From positions 62,001 to 126,000 of the forward strand of contig JAJPHL010000032.1 in NCBI GenBank assembly GCA_021325275.1: a stretch of 64,000 nt of DNA, given 5' to 3'. The position numbers and the translations under genes were made by a program. Below, one piece after another: positions 11,942-21,114 of the stretch (its first letter is position 1; each line of letters starts with the position of its first letter). The notes below the pieces were generated by a model. The model was not told the origin of the DNA, ran no database searches, and saw only the letters and a list, made by a program, of their open reading frames with translations. The stretch comes from Terriglobia bacterium. GTDB lineage: Bacteria; Acidobacteriota; Terriglobia; JAJPHL01.

Positions 11942-13924
11942 CTATTCGATCGCCAGAAACTCGATCTTCGATCCGTCCGCGCCGCCGAGATACACGTGCT
12001 GCGTGGCCTTCTGAAAATCCTCCGCTTTCGCGCCGGCAATCGTCATGAATTTCTGCGGATTGCGATCCGTCAGCGGAAACCAACTGCTTTGCACCTGAAT
12101 CATGATGCGATGTCCGGCGCGGAACGTGTGATTCACGTCGGGCAGCTTGAATTGGATGCGATCCGGTTTGCCCGGCTCGAACGCCACAGGTTTCTCAAAT
12201 CCCTTGCGATATTTTCCGCGGAACGGTTCGCCGCGGATCAATTGCTGATAGCCGCCCATCACGTTATACGCGGGTCCCACGGGCGGCGGACCGCCGGCGG
12301 CCGGCGCGGGCGGCGGATTGAGGAGATCGGGATAATCGCCGGGATAGACGTCGATCAGTTTCACGTCGAAATCGGAGTCGGTGCCGGTGGTGGAAACTTT
12401 CAGGTCGATGGAAATCGGTCCGGTGATGGTGATGTCGTGCGCGAGCGGCTCGCTTTTGTACACCAGCACGTCGGTGCGCTCGGACGCGAAGCGCTGATCG
12501 CTGACCATGTAGTCGTTCGGCACGGCGACGGTGATCGCGTTGAACGCGGGCACCGGCTTGTTGGGATCGGCCACGTACTCGTCGAACGTCTGCGCGCCGG
12601 CGGCGGACGCGGCAAGTTTGCCGCGCGGCGAAAGATACATCGTCTTGGCTGAGGAATTCTTCGGCGGCCACTGATCGAGCTTCTCCCACTGATTCAATCC
12701 CGTTTGGAAGAGATACGCCTTGGGGAAGTTTCCGTCGCCGCGGCCTTTCAGATAATACGAAAAAAACGGAAACTCGATGCGCTCGCGAAAATACGCGCCG
12801 GTGTTCGATCCAAACGACACATTCCCCAACCGATCGCCGTTGCCGCGCGCGAATCCGCCGTGATTCCATGGACCCATCACCAGCATCAGCTTGCCGCCGG
12901 TGGTGTCTTCCTTCATCACGTTGAATTGACGCAGCGGACCTTGCGGATCTTCCTGGTCGTACCACCCGCCGACGACCATCACCGCCGGTTTGATGCCCTT
13001 GAGATATTTCCAAATCGATCGCGCCTGCCAGAATTCGTCGTACGTAGGGTGATCGATATTCTGGGTCCAGAAAATTTGCTGATGCTTGTAGTATTTGTCG
13101 TCGGCGTCGTGCAGGGATCCCAAGTTCAAGTAAAAGTCATAGCCGTCGAGCGTGCCCAAATCGAACGGCGGATTGGTTGTCGGCGGCGCGGGATCGCCTT
13201 CGCGCTGGCGAAATCCTTGATAGAAACGGAAACGATGCGCCAGCATGAACGCTCCGTTGTGGTACGAATCGTCGTTCAAGTAATAGTCCGTCACCGGCGC
13301 TTGCGGCGACACGGCGACGAGCGCCGGATGCGCGTCGATCATGCCGGCGGTGGCGTAAAATCCCGGCTGCGACACGCCCCACATTCCCACTTTTGCGACA
13401 GCGCCGGGAACGTTGTGGATGAGCCACTCGACCGTGTCGTAGCAATCGGTGGACTCGTCGGTGTCTTTCGGTCCTTTGTTTGGTTTGTGTGGGCGGATGA
13501 TCGTGTAATCGCCTTCACTCATGAATCGGCCGCGTACGTCTTCATAAGCAAAAATGAATTTGTCGCGCGCGAAAAATTCCGACGGTCCAAGATTCGCCCG
13601 GAATTTGTCGGCGCCATACGGCTGCACGTTGTAGGGCGTGCGCTGCATCATGATGGGATACGCGCGTCCGTCGGTGAAAACGTCCTTGGGGATGTAGACC
13701 GACGCGAAAAGCTTTACGCCGTCGCGCATCGGGATGCGGTATTCGAACTTGGTGTAGTTCTCGCGGACCCACGCTTGGTTTACCGTGGTGGCGTTAACAG
13801 CGGGTGTCGCGGCCGCGGTATCCCGGGAAGCCGCATTCTGTCCACCGCGCCCTTGCGCGACGGCGAGCGCGCTCGCCAGAAGCGCGATGGTCACGAGATT
13901 CCAATTCATTTTGCAAGAGTTCAT
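11942..13924 (-). CDS. CocE/NonD-family hydrolase (peptidase S15 / X-Pro dipeptidyl-peptidase-like)
   Basis: 'RIPMRDGVKLFASVYIPKD', 'IFAYEDVRGRFMSEG', nucleophile region 'VGMWGVSQPGFYAT', and a C-terminal jelly-roll 'HDITITGPISIDLKVSTTGTDSDFDVKLIDVYPG'. Confidence 0.92.
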   Translation of the reverse strand: MNSCKMNWNLVTIALLASALAVAQGRGGQNAASRDTAAATPAVNATTVNQAWVRENYTKFEYRIPMRDGVKLFASVYIPKDVFTDGRAYPIMMQRTPYNVQPYGADKFRANLGPSEFFARDKFIFAYEDVRGRFMSEGDYTIIRPHKPNKGPKDTDESTDCYDTVEWLIHNVPGAVAKVGMWGVSQPGFYATAGMIDAHPALVAVSPQAPVTDYYLNDDSYHNGAFMLAHRFRFYQGFRQREGDPAPPTTNPPFDLGTLDGYDFYLNLGSLHDADDKYYKHQQIFWTQNIDHPTYDEFWQARSIWKYLKGIKPAVMVVGGWYDQEDPQGPLRQFNVMKEDTTGGKLMLVMGPWNHGGFARGNGDRLGNVSFGSNTGAYFRERIEFPFFSYYLKGRGDGNFPKAYLFQTGLNQWEKLDQWPPKNSSAKTMYLSPRGKLAASAAGAQTFDEYVADPNKPVPAFNAITVAVPNDYMVSDQRFASERTDVLVYKSEPLAHDITITGPISIDLKVSTTGTDSDFDVKLIDVYPGDYPDLLNPPPAPAAGGPPPVGPAYNVMGGYQQLIRGEPFRGKYRKGFEKPVAFEPGKPDRIQFKLPDVNHTFRAGHRIMIQVQSSWFPLTDRNPQKFMTIAGAKAEDFQKATQHVYLGGADGSKIEFLAIE

Positions 13925-13963
13925 AATGGCGGCATCTTATACTGACCTGGGAGGAACTACAAC

Positions 13964-14488
13964 GTGAAGCATTTATTGAAGACCACCGCGCTGGCGATCG
14001 CACTCGCCGCCACATTTGCCGTAGCCCAGAGCCCCGCTGACCAGGCGACCGTCGCCGTCAACGGGAAGAACATCACCATCAAGTACTCCGCGCCGTCGGT
14101 TCGCGGACGCAAGATTTTCGGCGACGGCGGACTCATCTCCAACGACCCGAATTATCCGGTGTGGCGCGCGGGCGCAAACGCCGCGACCGCCTTGCATACC
14201 GACGCCGATCTCGACATCGCGGGACTGAAAGTTCCCGCCGGCGATTACACGCTCTTCGCGGACGTGAAGGATCCCAACCAGTGGGACCTGATCGTCAGCA
14301 AGGCCACCGGCGAATGGGGATTGGCGTACGACGCGAGCAAAGACTTGGGCCGCGTGAAAATGACGATGAGCAAACCGGCTGCGCCTATCGAGCGCTTGAA
14401 GTACGATCTAACGCAGGCCGGCGGTAAAGTGAAAATGACGCTGAGCTGGGAGAATCACGTCGCCAGCGTAAGTATCGGAGTGAAGTAG
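13964..14488 (+). CDS. DUF2911 domain-containing exported protein
   Basis: GTG start with upstream GGGAGGA. 'ITIKYSAPSVRGRKIFGDGGLI..YPVWRAGANAATALHTDADLDIAGLKVPAGDYTLFADV' is a DUF2911-like pattern. Confidence 0.85.
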   Translation: MKHLLKTTALAIALAATFAVAQSPADQATVAVNGKNITIKYSAPSVRGRKIFGDGGLISNDPNYPVWRAGANAATALHTDADLDIAGLKVPAGDYTLFADVKDPNQWDLIVSKATGEWGLAYDASKDLGRVKMTMSKPAAPIERLKYDLTQAGGKVKMTLSWENHVASVSIGVK

Positions 14489-14499
14489 CGCTTTGGCTC

Positions 14500-14525
14500 T
14501 GGTTGCCGGCCAGCACCGGCAACCA
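14500..14525. terminator. Strong hairpin between convergent genes (possible bidirectional terminator)
   Basis: TGGTTGCCGG (14500-14509) / CCGGCAACCA (14516-14525): 10-bp perfect stem, 6-nt loop. No T-tract. Confidence 0.45.
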
Positions 14526-14539
14526 GCACCAGCAACCAA

Positions 14540-15631
14540 TCACTTCATTCCCGGGTGGCGCACGGCCGGCGCGCTCGCGGGCGCCACGGCATTGGTGTAC
14601 ACGAGGATACGGACTTGGCCTTTCGTGCTATCCGCCGAGTCCTTATCCTCGCCCAGTCCGATGGTTTTCACTTTCGTGTCGTCCATCTTGAATTTCCCGA
14701 TCAAATAATCGCGCACCACGTAGGCGCGGGCCGCCGAGAGCGACAGGTTTTTCTTGCTGTCGCCGAGCATTGAGGTAGAATCGGCGATCACCGTGAGTGA
14801 AAACGGATTCGCGGCGAGATATTTGCCCGCGTCGCTCAGGCGGCCTTCGTTTTTCAGCTTGGCATTGTCCTTGCCCGCGAATATCTGTTCGCCGTCGAGA
14901 TCGAATTCTTTCGCCGGCTGCTCCGTTGGGAGTTTCTGGATTTCGTTGGCCGCCACGTCGCTCTCGTCGTGGTATCCCCGATTCTTGAAGAATCCGCGCA
15001 GGAAAAAATTGTGTTGCAGCGCTTCCATGTTGTCGTGAAACGCCGCCGCACCCTGTTGCGCCTCTACCGTGGCGGCGCGGGCGTCCTGATACATTTTTTT
15101 GTCGTTGATCAGCGCGCCGAGCGTACCGGTGCCGGAATTCATTTTCGTGGTGATGGAGTCGATGTTCTGCATGGTGCTGTTGGCGGTTTGCAGTAAATCG
15201 CCGGCGCCGGCCATCAAGTCGGCCATGTCGCGGGTTTGCTCGCTGCCAATCAAGTCGCCCGGTTTCGGCTCGGGCGCGTCCGGTGATCCGAACGTCACTT
15301 CCACGAACTTGTCGCCGAGCAAGCCTTCCGATTTGATGGCGGCTTTGGAATCGGTCTTGATAATATTGCGCGTTTTCATGGACAGATTCATGAATACCGT
15401 GACTTTTCCGTCGGGACGGTTGGGCAATTCGATCGAGTGCACCGTGCCGCGGCGCAATCCGCCGACGCGCACGTCGGCGCCTTCGGCGAGTCCTGAAACG
15501 TTCGCGAATTGCGCGCGCAAGCGATAGGTGTGGTCGAACAGAAAATCGTTCGAGCCGATCATGAACACCCCGAGCGTGAGAATCGTCAGACCGGCGATGA
15601 CAAAGAGTCCGATGCGAAACGTTTGCGACAT
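14540..15631 (-). CDS. MCE/MlaD-family substrate-binding protein with C-terminal OmpA-like domain
   Basis: N-terminal TM plus MCE 'RLRAQFANVSGLAEGADVRVGGLRRGTV'; C-terminal 'LTVIADSTSMLGDSKKNLSLSAARAYVVRDYLI...KVKTIGLGED' resembles OmpA/MotB. Confidence 0.88.
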   Translation of the reverse strand: MSQTFRIGLFVIAGLTILTLGVFMIGSNDFLFDHTYRLRAQFANVSGLAEGADVRVGGLRRGTVHSIELPNRPDGKVTVFMNLSMKTRNIIKTDSKAAIKSEGLLGDKFVEVTFGSPDAPEPKPGDLIGSEQTRDMADLMAGAGDLLQTANSTMQNIDSITTKMNSGTGTLGALINDKKMYQDARAATVEAQQGAAAFHDNMEALQHNFFLRGFFKNRGYHDESDVAANEIQKLPTEQPAKEFDLDGEQIFAGKDNAKLKNEGRLSDAGKYLAANPFSLTVIADSTSMLGDSKKNLSLSAARAYVVRDYLIGKFKMDDTKVKTIGLGEDKDSADSTKGQVRILVYTNAVAPASAPAVRHPGMK

Positions 15632-15642
15632 GGCATTGCCTC

Positions 15643-16401
15643 CTAACCGCGTTTCAAAAACTCCGCAACGTATGGATCGGAGCTGCGGTCCAAATCCTTC
15701 ATCGTTCCTTCGGCGGCCACTTCGCCTTCGTGCAGCAGCACGCCCCAGTCGGCGAAAACGTGCGCGCCGGCGACGTCGTGCGTCACCACGAGCGAGCTGA
15801 CGTGACGCTGCTTCTGCGTTTCCACGATCAAGTCGTCGATTTCGCGCGCCGTGATCGGGTCGAGGCCCGAGGTTGGCTCGTCGAAGAGCAAGATGCTGGG
15901 ATCGAGCGCCAGTGCGCGCGCCAATCCCACGCGCTTCTGCATGCCGCCGGAAATTTCGCTCGGCAATTTGTGTCCGTGATCGGCCATGCCGACGCTTTCC
16001 AGCAACTTGTGCACACGTTCCCGCACTTCGTCTTCAGCCAAGTGCAGATGACGGCGCAGCGGAAAGGCGACGTTTTCGTCGACCGTCAGCGAGTCGTAGA
16101 GCGCGGCTTGTTGAAACAGGAATCCGATGCCTTTCCGCACTTCATTCATCGCGTCGGTTCCCAGTCCGACGATTTCTTTTCCGCCGATGCGAATGGATCC
16201 GGCATCCGGTTGCTGCAAACCGATGAGCAATTTCAGCAGCACGCTCTTGCCCGTACCGCTGGGACCAAGCACCGCCACCGACTCCCCGGTATCGACGTGC
16301 AGGTCGATGCCCTTGAAGACGGTCTGCGGTCCGAAGGATTTTTTCAGTCCCGTGACTTCGATGGCGTCGCCGTTTTTGCCGTTTCCGTTTTTTTCTTTCA
16401 T
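15643..16401 (-). CDS. Mla/MCE-type ABC transporter ATP-binding protein
   Basis: Walker A 'GPSGTGKSVLLK', signature 'EISGGMQKRVGLARAL', Walker B 'ILLFDEPTSGLDP'. Start MKEKNGNG at 16401. Confidence 0.95.
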   Translation of the reverse strand: MKEKNGNGKNGDAIEVTGLKKSFGPQTVFKGIDLHVDTGESVAVLGPSGTGKSVLLKLLIGLQQPDAGSIRIGGKEIVGLGTDAMNEVRKGIGFLFQQAALYDSLTVDENVAFPLRRHLHLAEDEVRERVHKLLESVGMADHGHKLPSEISGGMQKRVGLARALALDPSILLFDEPTSGLDPITAREIDDLIVETQKQRHVSSLVVTHDVAGAHVFADWGVLLHEGEVAAEGTMKDLDRSSDPYVAEFLKRG

Positions 16402-16409
16402 AGCGCCCC

Positions 16410-17168
16410 TCACGACGGGAAAAACAACACGATCAGACGCACCAATATGACGTCGGCGAGAATCACGAACAGCGAGCACAGCACTACCGATTGCGTCGCC
16501 GCGCGGCCCACACCCTCGGTGCCGCCGTGCGCGCGCATTCCTTGGAACGACGCGATCAAGCCGATGATCAAGCCGAACACCGCGGTCTTGAACGTCGGCG
16601 GAAGGAAGTCGCCCAGCGACGCGTTTCGCGTGGCGTGATCGAGGAACAAACGCAAGGAAATCGGCTCAGCGATGAAATCCGCGACCCATCCCATGAGGAA
16701 ACCGCTGGCGTCGGCGACCAACGTGAGCAGTGGCAACATCAAGATGCATGCCGCCACGCGCGTCGCCGCGAGATACTTGTAGGGATTCACGGCCGACGCT
16801 TCGATGGCGTCGATTTGCTCGGTGACACGCATCGATCCGAGCTCCGCGCCGATGCCCGCGCCCACGCGTCCGCTGACGACAAGCGCGGTGATGATCGGGC
16901 CCGTTTCCTTCACCATCGAATAAAAAATGATGGCGGGCAACATGCCTTTCGCGCCGAGATGCACGAGGCTGTCGCGCGTTTGCATCGACATCACGACGCC
17001 GGTGGCGCCGCCCGCGAGCATCACCAGCGGCACCGACTTCGGGCCGATGGCGTCGAGTTGACGCAAGAATTCGCGGAACTCAAAGGGTGGAAGAAGCAAC
17101 GTGCGCAGCATCTTCCAAGTAAACTGCCCCAGCTCGCCGAACCACTCGACGACCGATGTCATCAGCAT
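16410..17168 (-). CDS. MlaE-family ABC transporter permease
   Basis: 'SRVGAGIGAELGSMRVTEQIDAIEASAVNPYKYLAATRVAACILMLPLLT' is a typical MlaE core. Start at the ATG 17168. Confidence 0.95.
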   Translation of the reverse strand: MLMTSVVEWFGELGQFTWKMLRTLLLPPFEFREFLRQLDAIGPKSVPLVMLAGGATGVVMSMQTRDSLVHLGAKGMLPAIIFYSMVKETGPIITALVVSGRVGAGIGAELGSMRVTEQIDAIEASAVNPYKYLAATRVAACILMLPLLTLVADASGFLMGWVADFIAEPISLRLFLDHATRNASLGDFLPPTFKTAVFGLIIGLIASFQGMRAHGGTEGVGRAATQSVVLCSLFVILADVILVRLIVLFFPS

Positions 17169-17300
17169 CGTTGGTTCTCCTATACATTGAGACGACCCCG
17201 CACGCGCCGCAGTTGCAGCATGCGGCCCGTCCCGGCCCTGGGAGGTTGGTACTGATTTGGAGTGGGGAGTTTTACGGAGGCGGAAGCGCGCGGAAATCAA

Positions 17301-17380
17301 AAATCAAAAATCAAAGGGCAAAAATCAAAAATAGAACCCCCGTCCTTCATTTTTGATTTTTGCCTTTTGATTTTTGATTT
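17301..17380. repeat. AT-rich near-perfect inverted repeat (32-bp arms)
   Basis: Arms 17301-17332 and 17349-17380 are reverse complements at 31/32 positions, with a 16-nt loop. Built of iterated AAATCA. Confidence 0.85.
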
Positions 17381-17382
17381 CT

Positions 17383-18120
17383 TCAGTAAAGAACTTCCAC
17401 TAACCACAAACCCTTCGCCGGCACCGTGGGACCGGCGCGCATGCGATCGCGCGCCGCGATGATCCCCGCGATGTCGGAGGCGCGCAGGTTTCCTTTGCCC
17501 ACTTCCATCAGCGTGCCAACCACGTTGCGCACCATGTGATGCAGGAATCCCGAGCCGTGCACTTGATAGACAAGCTCGCCGTCATCTTCGGTGAGTCGAG
17601 AAGAATGAATCAGGCGATCGCGCGGCCCTGACGGCAATTCTTCCGGCGAAGTGAACGACGTAAAGTCGTGCGTGCCTTCAAACGCGGCCGCGGCCGCTCG
17701 CATTTCGGCCGCGTCGAGCGGATAAGGGAAGTGATGCACGTACCGCCAACGCTCCGGCGGACAGACGGGCTGGCGAAAAATGCGGTAGCGATAAATTTTT
17801 CCGGCAGCGTTGAAGCGCGCATGAAATCCCGGCTCGCGATCTTCCGCCGAATACACGCGGATCGAGTGCGGCAACCAGCGATTAATCGCTTTCACGAGGT
17901 TTTCGCAGGGAATCGCCGAGTTCGTGGTGAAACTCGCGGTTTGCGCCAGGGCGTGAACGCCGGCGTCGGTGCGGCCGCTCGGTTCGATGGTGACCGGTTC
18001 GCCGGTAACTTGCTCCAGCGCGCGCATCATCTCCGCTTGAATCGATGGCAGGCCCGGCTGCACTTGCCAGCCGCGGAATCCCGTGCCGTAGTACCCGAGC
18101 GTCAGTTTGATCGTGCGCAT
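17383..18120 (-). CDS. truA: tRNA pseudouridine(38-40) synthase
   Basis: 'GYYGTGFRGWQVQPGLPSIQ', 'SGRTDAGVHALAQTASF', 'FLHHMVRNVVGTLMEVGKG'. Confidence 0.96.
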   Translation of the reverse strand: MRTIKLTLGYYGTGFRGWQVQPGLPSIQAEMMRALEQVTGEPVTIEPSGRTDAGVHALAQTASFTTNSAIPCENLVKAINRWLPHSIRVYSAEDREPGFHARFNAAGKIYRYRIFRQPVCPPERWRYVHHFPYPLDAAEMRAAAAAFEGTHDFTSFTSPEELPSGPRDRLIHSSRLTEDDGELVYQVHGSGFLHHMVRNVVGTLMEVGKGNLRASDIAGIIAARDRMRAGPTVPAKGLWLVEVLY

Positions 18121-18132
18121 GGCGTTGAAGAT

Positions 18133-18723
18133 TTATTTGCGGCTGCCCGGTTTCACCACCGGCACGCCCGCGCGGCACAATTCGCACGACTCCGGTGGCT
18201 TCGCCGGTACGTCGAGTCGCGCCAGTGGTGTGAACGGCACGGGAAACCCAGCCTGACCACCCGAGCGATCAATGATCGATCCCACGGCGATCACGTCCGC
18301 GCCCGAGGCGCGCACCACATCCATCACTTCGCGCGTGGAGAGTCCGGTGGTGACCACGTCCTCAATCACGATCGCGCGATCCGTAGCGTTGAGCGCGAAT
18401 CCGCGGCGCAGCACGGCGTGTCCCGAGGCGTCGCGCTCGGTAAAAACGTGCCGCACTCCGAACGCCCGCGCGACTTCATGGCCGATAATCACCCCGCCCA
18501 GCGCCGGGCTCACCACGACCGTAGGTTTCAACATGCCCAAGCGCAATCGCAACTCGCGACCCAAACGTTCCGCGCGCGCGGGGTCCTCAAGGACTCGCGC
18601 GCATTGCAGATAGCGCGAGCTGTGGAGGCCGCTCGACAGCACGAAGTGGCCTTCGAGCAGGGCGCTGCTTTCGCGGAACAGGGCCAGCACTTGGTCGGAA
18701 TTGAGGTGTTCGGAATCGGTCAT
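18133..18723 (-). CDS. pyrE: Orotate phosphoribosyltransferase
   Basis: 'GHFVLSSGLHSSRYLQCARVL', PRPP-binding 'AIVIEDVVTTGLSTREVMDVVRASGADVIAVGSIIDRSGG'. Confidence 0.93.
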   Translation of the reverse strand: MTDSEHLNSDQVLALFRESSALLEGHFVLSSGLHSSRYLQCARVLEDPARAERLGRELRLRLGMLKPTVVVSPALGGVIIGHEVARAFGVRHVFTERDASGHAVLRRGFALNATDRAIVIEDVVTTGLSTREVMDVVRASGADVIAVGSIIDRSGGQAGFPVPFTPLARLDVPAKPPESCELCRAGVPVVKPGSRK

Positions 18724-19002
18724 TTCGGTCCTTAGTTTGGGACGGCGGAGGACCTTAACAACTTTTTACGCAGCATATTGCGCAATAAGGCCTTACGAAC
18801 CGTCGTCTCCTCCAATTGTGAGGCAAGTTTCGTTCCAACTTACAGTAAAATAGGGGATCGCTGGTGCCAGGGCGAAACTTCCGTCCCGGCCATCTCGTAT
18901 AGCCTACAGCCGTCATAGAGGTGGGGCAAGCCGTCGGCCTGTTGGACAACAACGTGCAACGCACATAGAGGCAAAAAGCATAGCAAGGAAGCGGAGGAGT
19001 GG

Positions 19003-21006
19003 ATGAGCAGCACAGTTTCTACCAAGATCAAGTCCGTCACGGGACTCATGCTGGTTGCGGCGATTACCCTGCAGCCTGTTTTCGTTTCAGCCCAACAAGC
19101 CGCGCAGCAACAGCAGCCGGCGTCGGGCGAGCCCAACACGCAGCAAGCGGCGCCGGCGCCGATCCACGCCAGTGGATTGCCCGACTTTACGCATGGCGCC
19201 AGGATGTGGCCCAACGTGATCATGCCGTACGCGCCGTTTGAGATTTCTCCGGCCAATTTCGCCAATGGACCGTCGCTCGACAAGATGATGCGCGATGGAA
19301 AGCTGTATTTGTCGTTGGCCGACGCCATCACGCTGGCGGTTGAGAATAATCTCGACGTGGCGATTCAGCGCTTGAACGCGCCCATGGCCGATGCCGACAT
19401 TCTGCGCGCGAAAGCCGGCAGCTCCACGCGCTTCGGAGGCGCCGGAGTCAGCGAAGGTTCGGCCATCGGGTACGGCAGCGGCGGATCGGTCGCGCCGACG
19501 GTGAGCGCCGCGCCGCTGTTCGGAGGCCCTCCCGGATTCAACAACGGTACCAGCTCCTACGACCCCGTGTTGTTCGGCTCGATCAGCGCGGAGCACTCCA
19601 CCTCGCTGAGCACGCAGAACTTGGCGGCGTTCGGCGGCAACACGCCGACGTCGGTGAGCGTGATTTCCGCGAAACCGAACACGGGACTGGTGAACATGAC
19701 GTACTCGCAGGCCTGGGCGTCGGGCACGCAGTTGACCGTCAGCGCCAACAACAATCGCGTCACCAGCCCGTTCAACACGTTGAACCCGCAGGTCAGCTCG
19801 TTTTTCTCGACGACCGTGACGCAGCACTTGCTCGACGGCTTCGGCCGCGGCCCGAACGTGCGTTATCTCAAGGTGGCGAAGAACAATCGTGAGGTCACCG
19901 ATCTCGTCTTCAAGCTGCAGGTGATCACCACCGTAAACATCGTGCAGGATCTCTACTGGGATCTGGTGAGCGCGGTTGAAAACATCAAGGTGCAGGAGCG
20001 CTCGCTTGCGGTTTCCACAAAACTCGTGAACGACGACAAGCGCCAAGTGGAAGTCGGCACGCTCGCGCCGATCTCGGTGGTGCAGGCCGAAGCGCAAAAG
20101 GCGTCGGACCAGCAGAACTTGATCATCGCGCAAACCAATTATCAGCAGTTGGGCGTGGCGATGAAGAACCTGATCCTGAAGAACCTCTCCGATCCCGCGG
20201 TTTTGACGGCGGAGGTGGTGCCCACCGATAAAATCGAAATTCCGCCGATCGAACCGGTGACGCCGATTCAGGATTTGGTGAGCACCGCGATCACGTCGCG
20301 CACGGAACTTCAGGAATCGCGCATCAACATCAACAATCGCGATCTCAGCTTGAAGACCACGCGGAATTCGCTGCTGCCGCAGTTGGACGCGTTCGGCACG
20401 TTCACCAGCCGCGGCGTCGGGGGCGTGGGTCACGTGTGCCCGAACAATTCGCAGCCTTGCAACACGGCGCTGACCCCGGTTGACGTGAGCGGCTTCAGCG
20501 GGGCGTTCGGCAACGCCATCGGCGGACAGAATCCCGACTACACCATCGGCGCACAGTTCACCATGGTGTTGCGCAATCGCTCCGCGCAAGCCGACCTGGC
20601 GCAAGCGCTCGTGGAGCGCCGTCAGGCGTCGTTGCGCTTGCGGCAAATCGAGAATCAAGTGCGCGTGGAAGTGGCCGCCGCGCAAATCGGCTTGACACAG
20701 GGTCGCGCGCAGATCGACGCGGCCACCAAACAGCGCGTGTTCGAAGAGCAGTCGCTCGACGCGGAACAAAAGAAGTTTGCCCTGGGCGCGTCAACCAGTT
20801 ACTTGGTGATCCAAGTAACGCGCGACTTGGTGAACGCCTTGAGCGCGGAAGTGGCGGCGAAAGACGCCTACATGAAAGCGCGCGTGGAAATGGATCGCGT
20901 GATCGGACAGACCTTGACGCACAACAACATCATTTTGGAAGATGCGGCCGAAGGTCAGTTGAAGCACCCACCGACGCCGATCCCGGTGACCAAGCAGGAT
21001 AACTAA
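19003..21006 (+). CDS. TolC-family outer-membrane protein
   Basis: 'LSLADAITLAVENNLDVAIQRL' OEP repeat start, long coiled-coil regions and a duplicated architecture. N-terminal signal peptide followed by a Gln/Ala-rich linker. Confidence 0.88.
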   Translation: MSSTVSTKIKSVTGLMLVAAITLQPVFVSAQQAAQQQQPASGEPNTQQAAPAPIHASGLPDFTHGARMWPNVIMPYAPFEISPANFANGPSLDKMMRDGKLYLSLADAITLAVENNLDVAIQRLNAPMADADILRAKAGSSTRFGGAGVSEGSAIGYGSGGSVAPTVSAAPLFGGPPGFNNGTSSYDPVLFGSISAEHSTSLSTQNLAAFGGNTPTSVSVISAKPNTGLVNMTYSQAWASGTQLTVSANNNRVTSPFNTLNPQVSSFFSTTVTQHLLDGFGRGPNVRYLKVAKNNREVTDLVFKLQVITTVNIVQDLYWDLVSAVENIKVQERSLAVSTKLVNDDKRQVEVGTLAPISVVQAEAQKASDQQNLIIAQTNYQQLGVAMKNLILKNLSDPAVLTAEVVPTDKIEIPPIEPVTPIQDLVSTAITSRTELQESRININNRDLSLKTTRNSLLPQLDAFGTFTSRGVGGVGHVCPNNSQPCNTALTPVDVSGFSGAFGNAIGGQNPDYTIGAQFTMVLRNRSAQADLAQALVERRQASLRLRQIENQVRVEVAAAQIGLTQGRAQIDAATKQRVFEEQSLDAEQKKFALGASTSYLVIQVTRDLVNALSAEVAAKDAYMKARVEMDRVIGQTLTHNNIILEDAAEGQLKHPPTPIPVTKQDN

Positions 21007-21033
21007 GCAAAAGAAACGAGCCACCGAGACACG

Positions 21034-21066
21034 GAGGACACCGAGAACATCGGTGTCCTCTTTTTT
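21034..21066 (+). terminator. Rho-independent terminator downstream of the tolC-like gene
   Basis: GAGGACACCGA-GAACA-TCGGTGTCCTC (21034-21060): 11-bp perfect stem followed by TTTTTT (21061-21066). Confidence 0.85.
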
Positions 21067-21114
21067 CTCGGTGTGCTCGGTGTCTCGGTGGTCAGAAAAT
21101 GCTAAGGTCTTTTC

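Noticed and set aside
18733-19002. Known riboswitch (c-di-GMP, cobalamin, FMN types) upstream of the tolC-like gene
   Set aside because: I could not match the conserved cores of these classes by eye; left as an unexplained leader.
19087-20769. 560-aa minus-strand ORF opposite the tolC-like gene
   Set aside because: Shadow ORF with no recognizable motifs.
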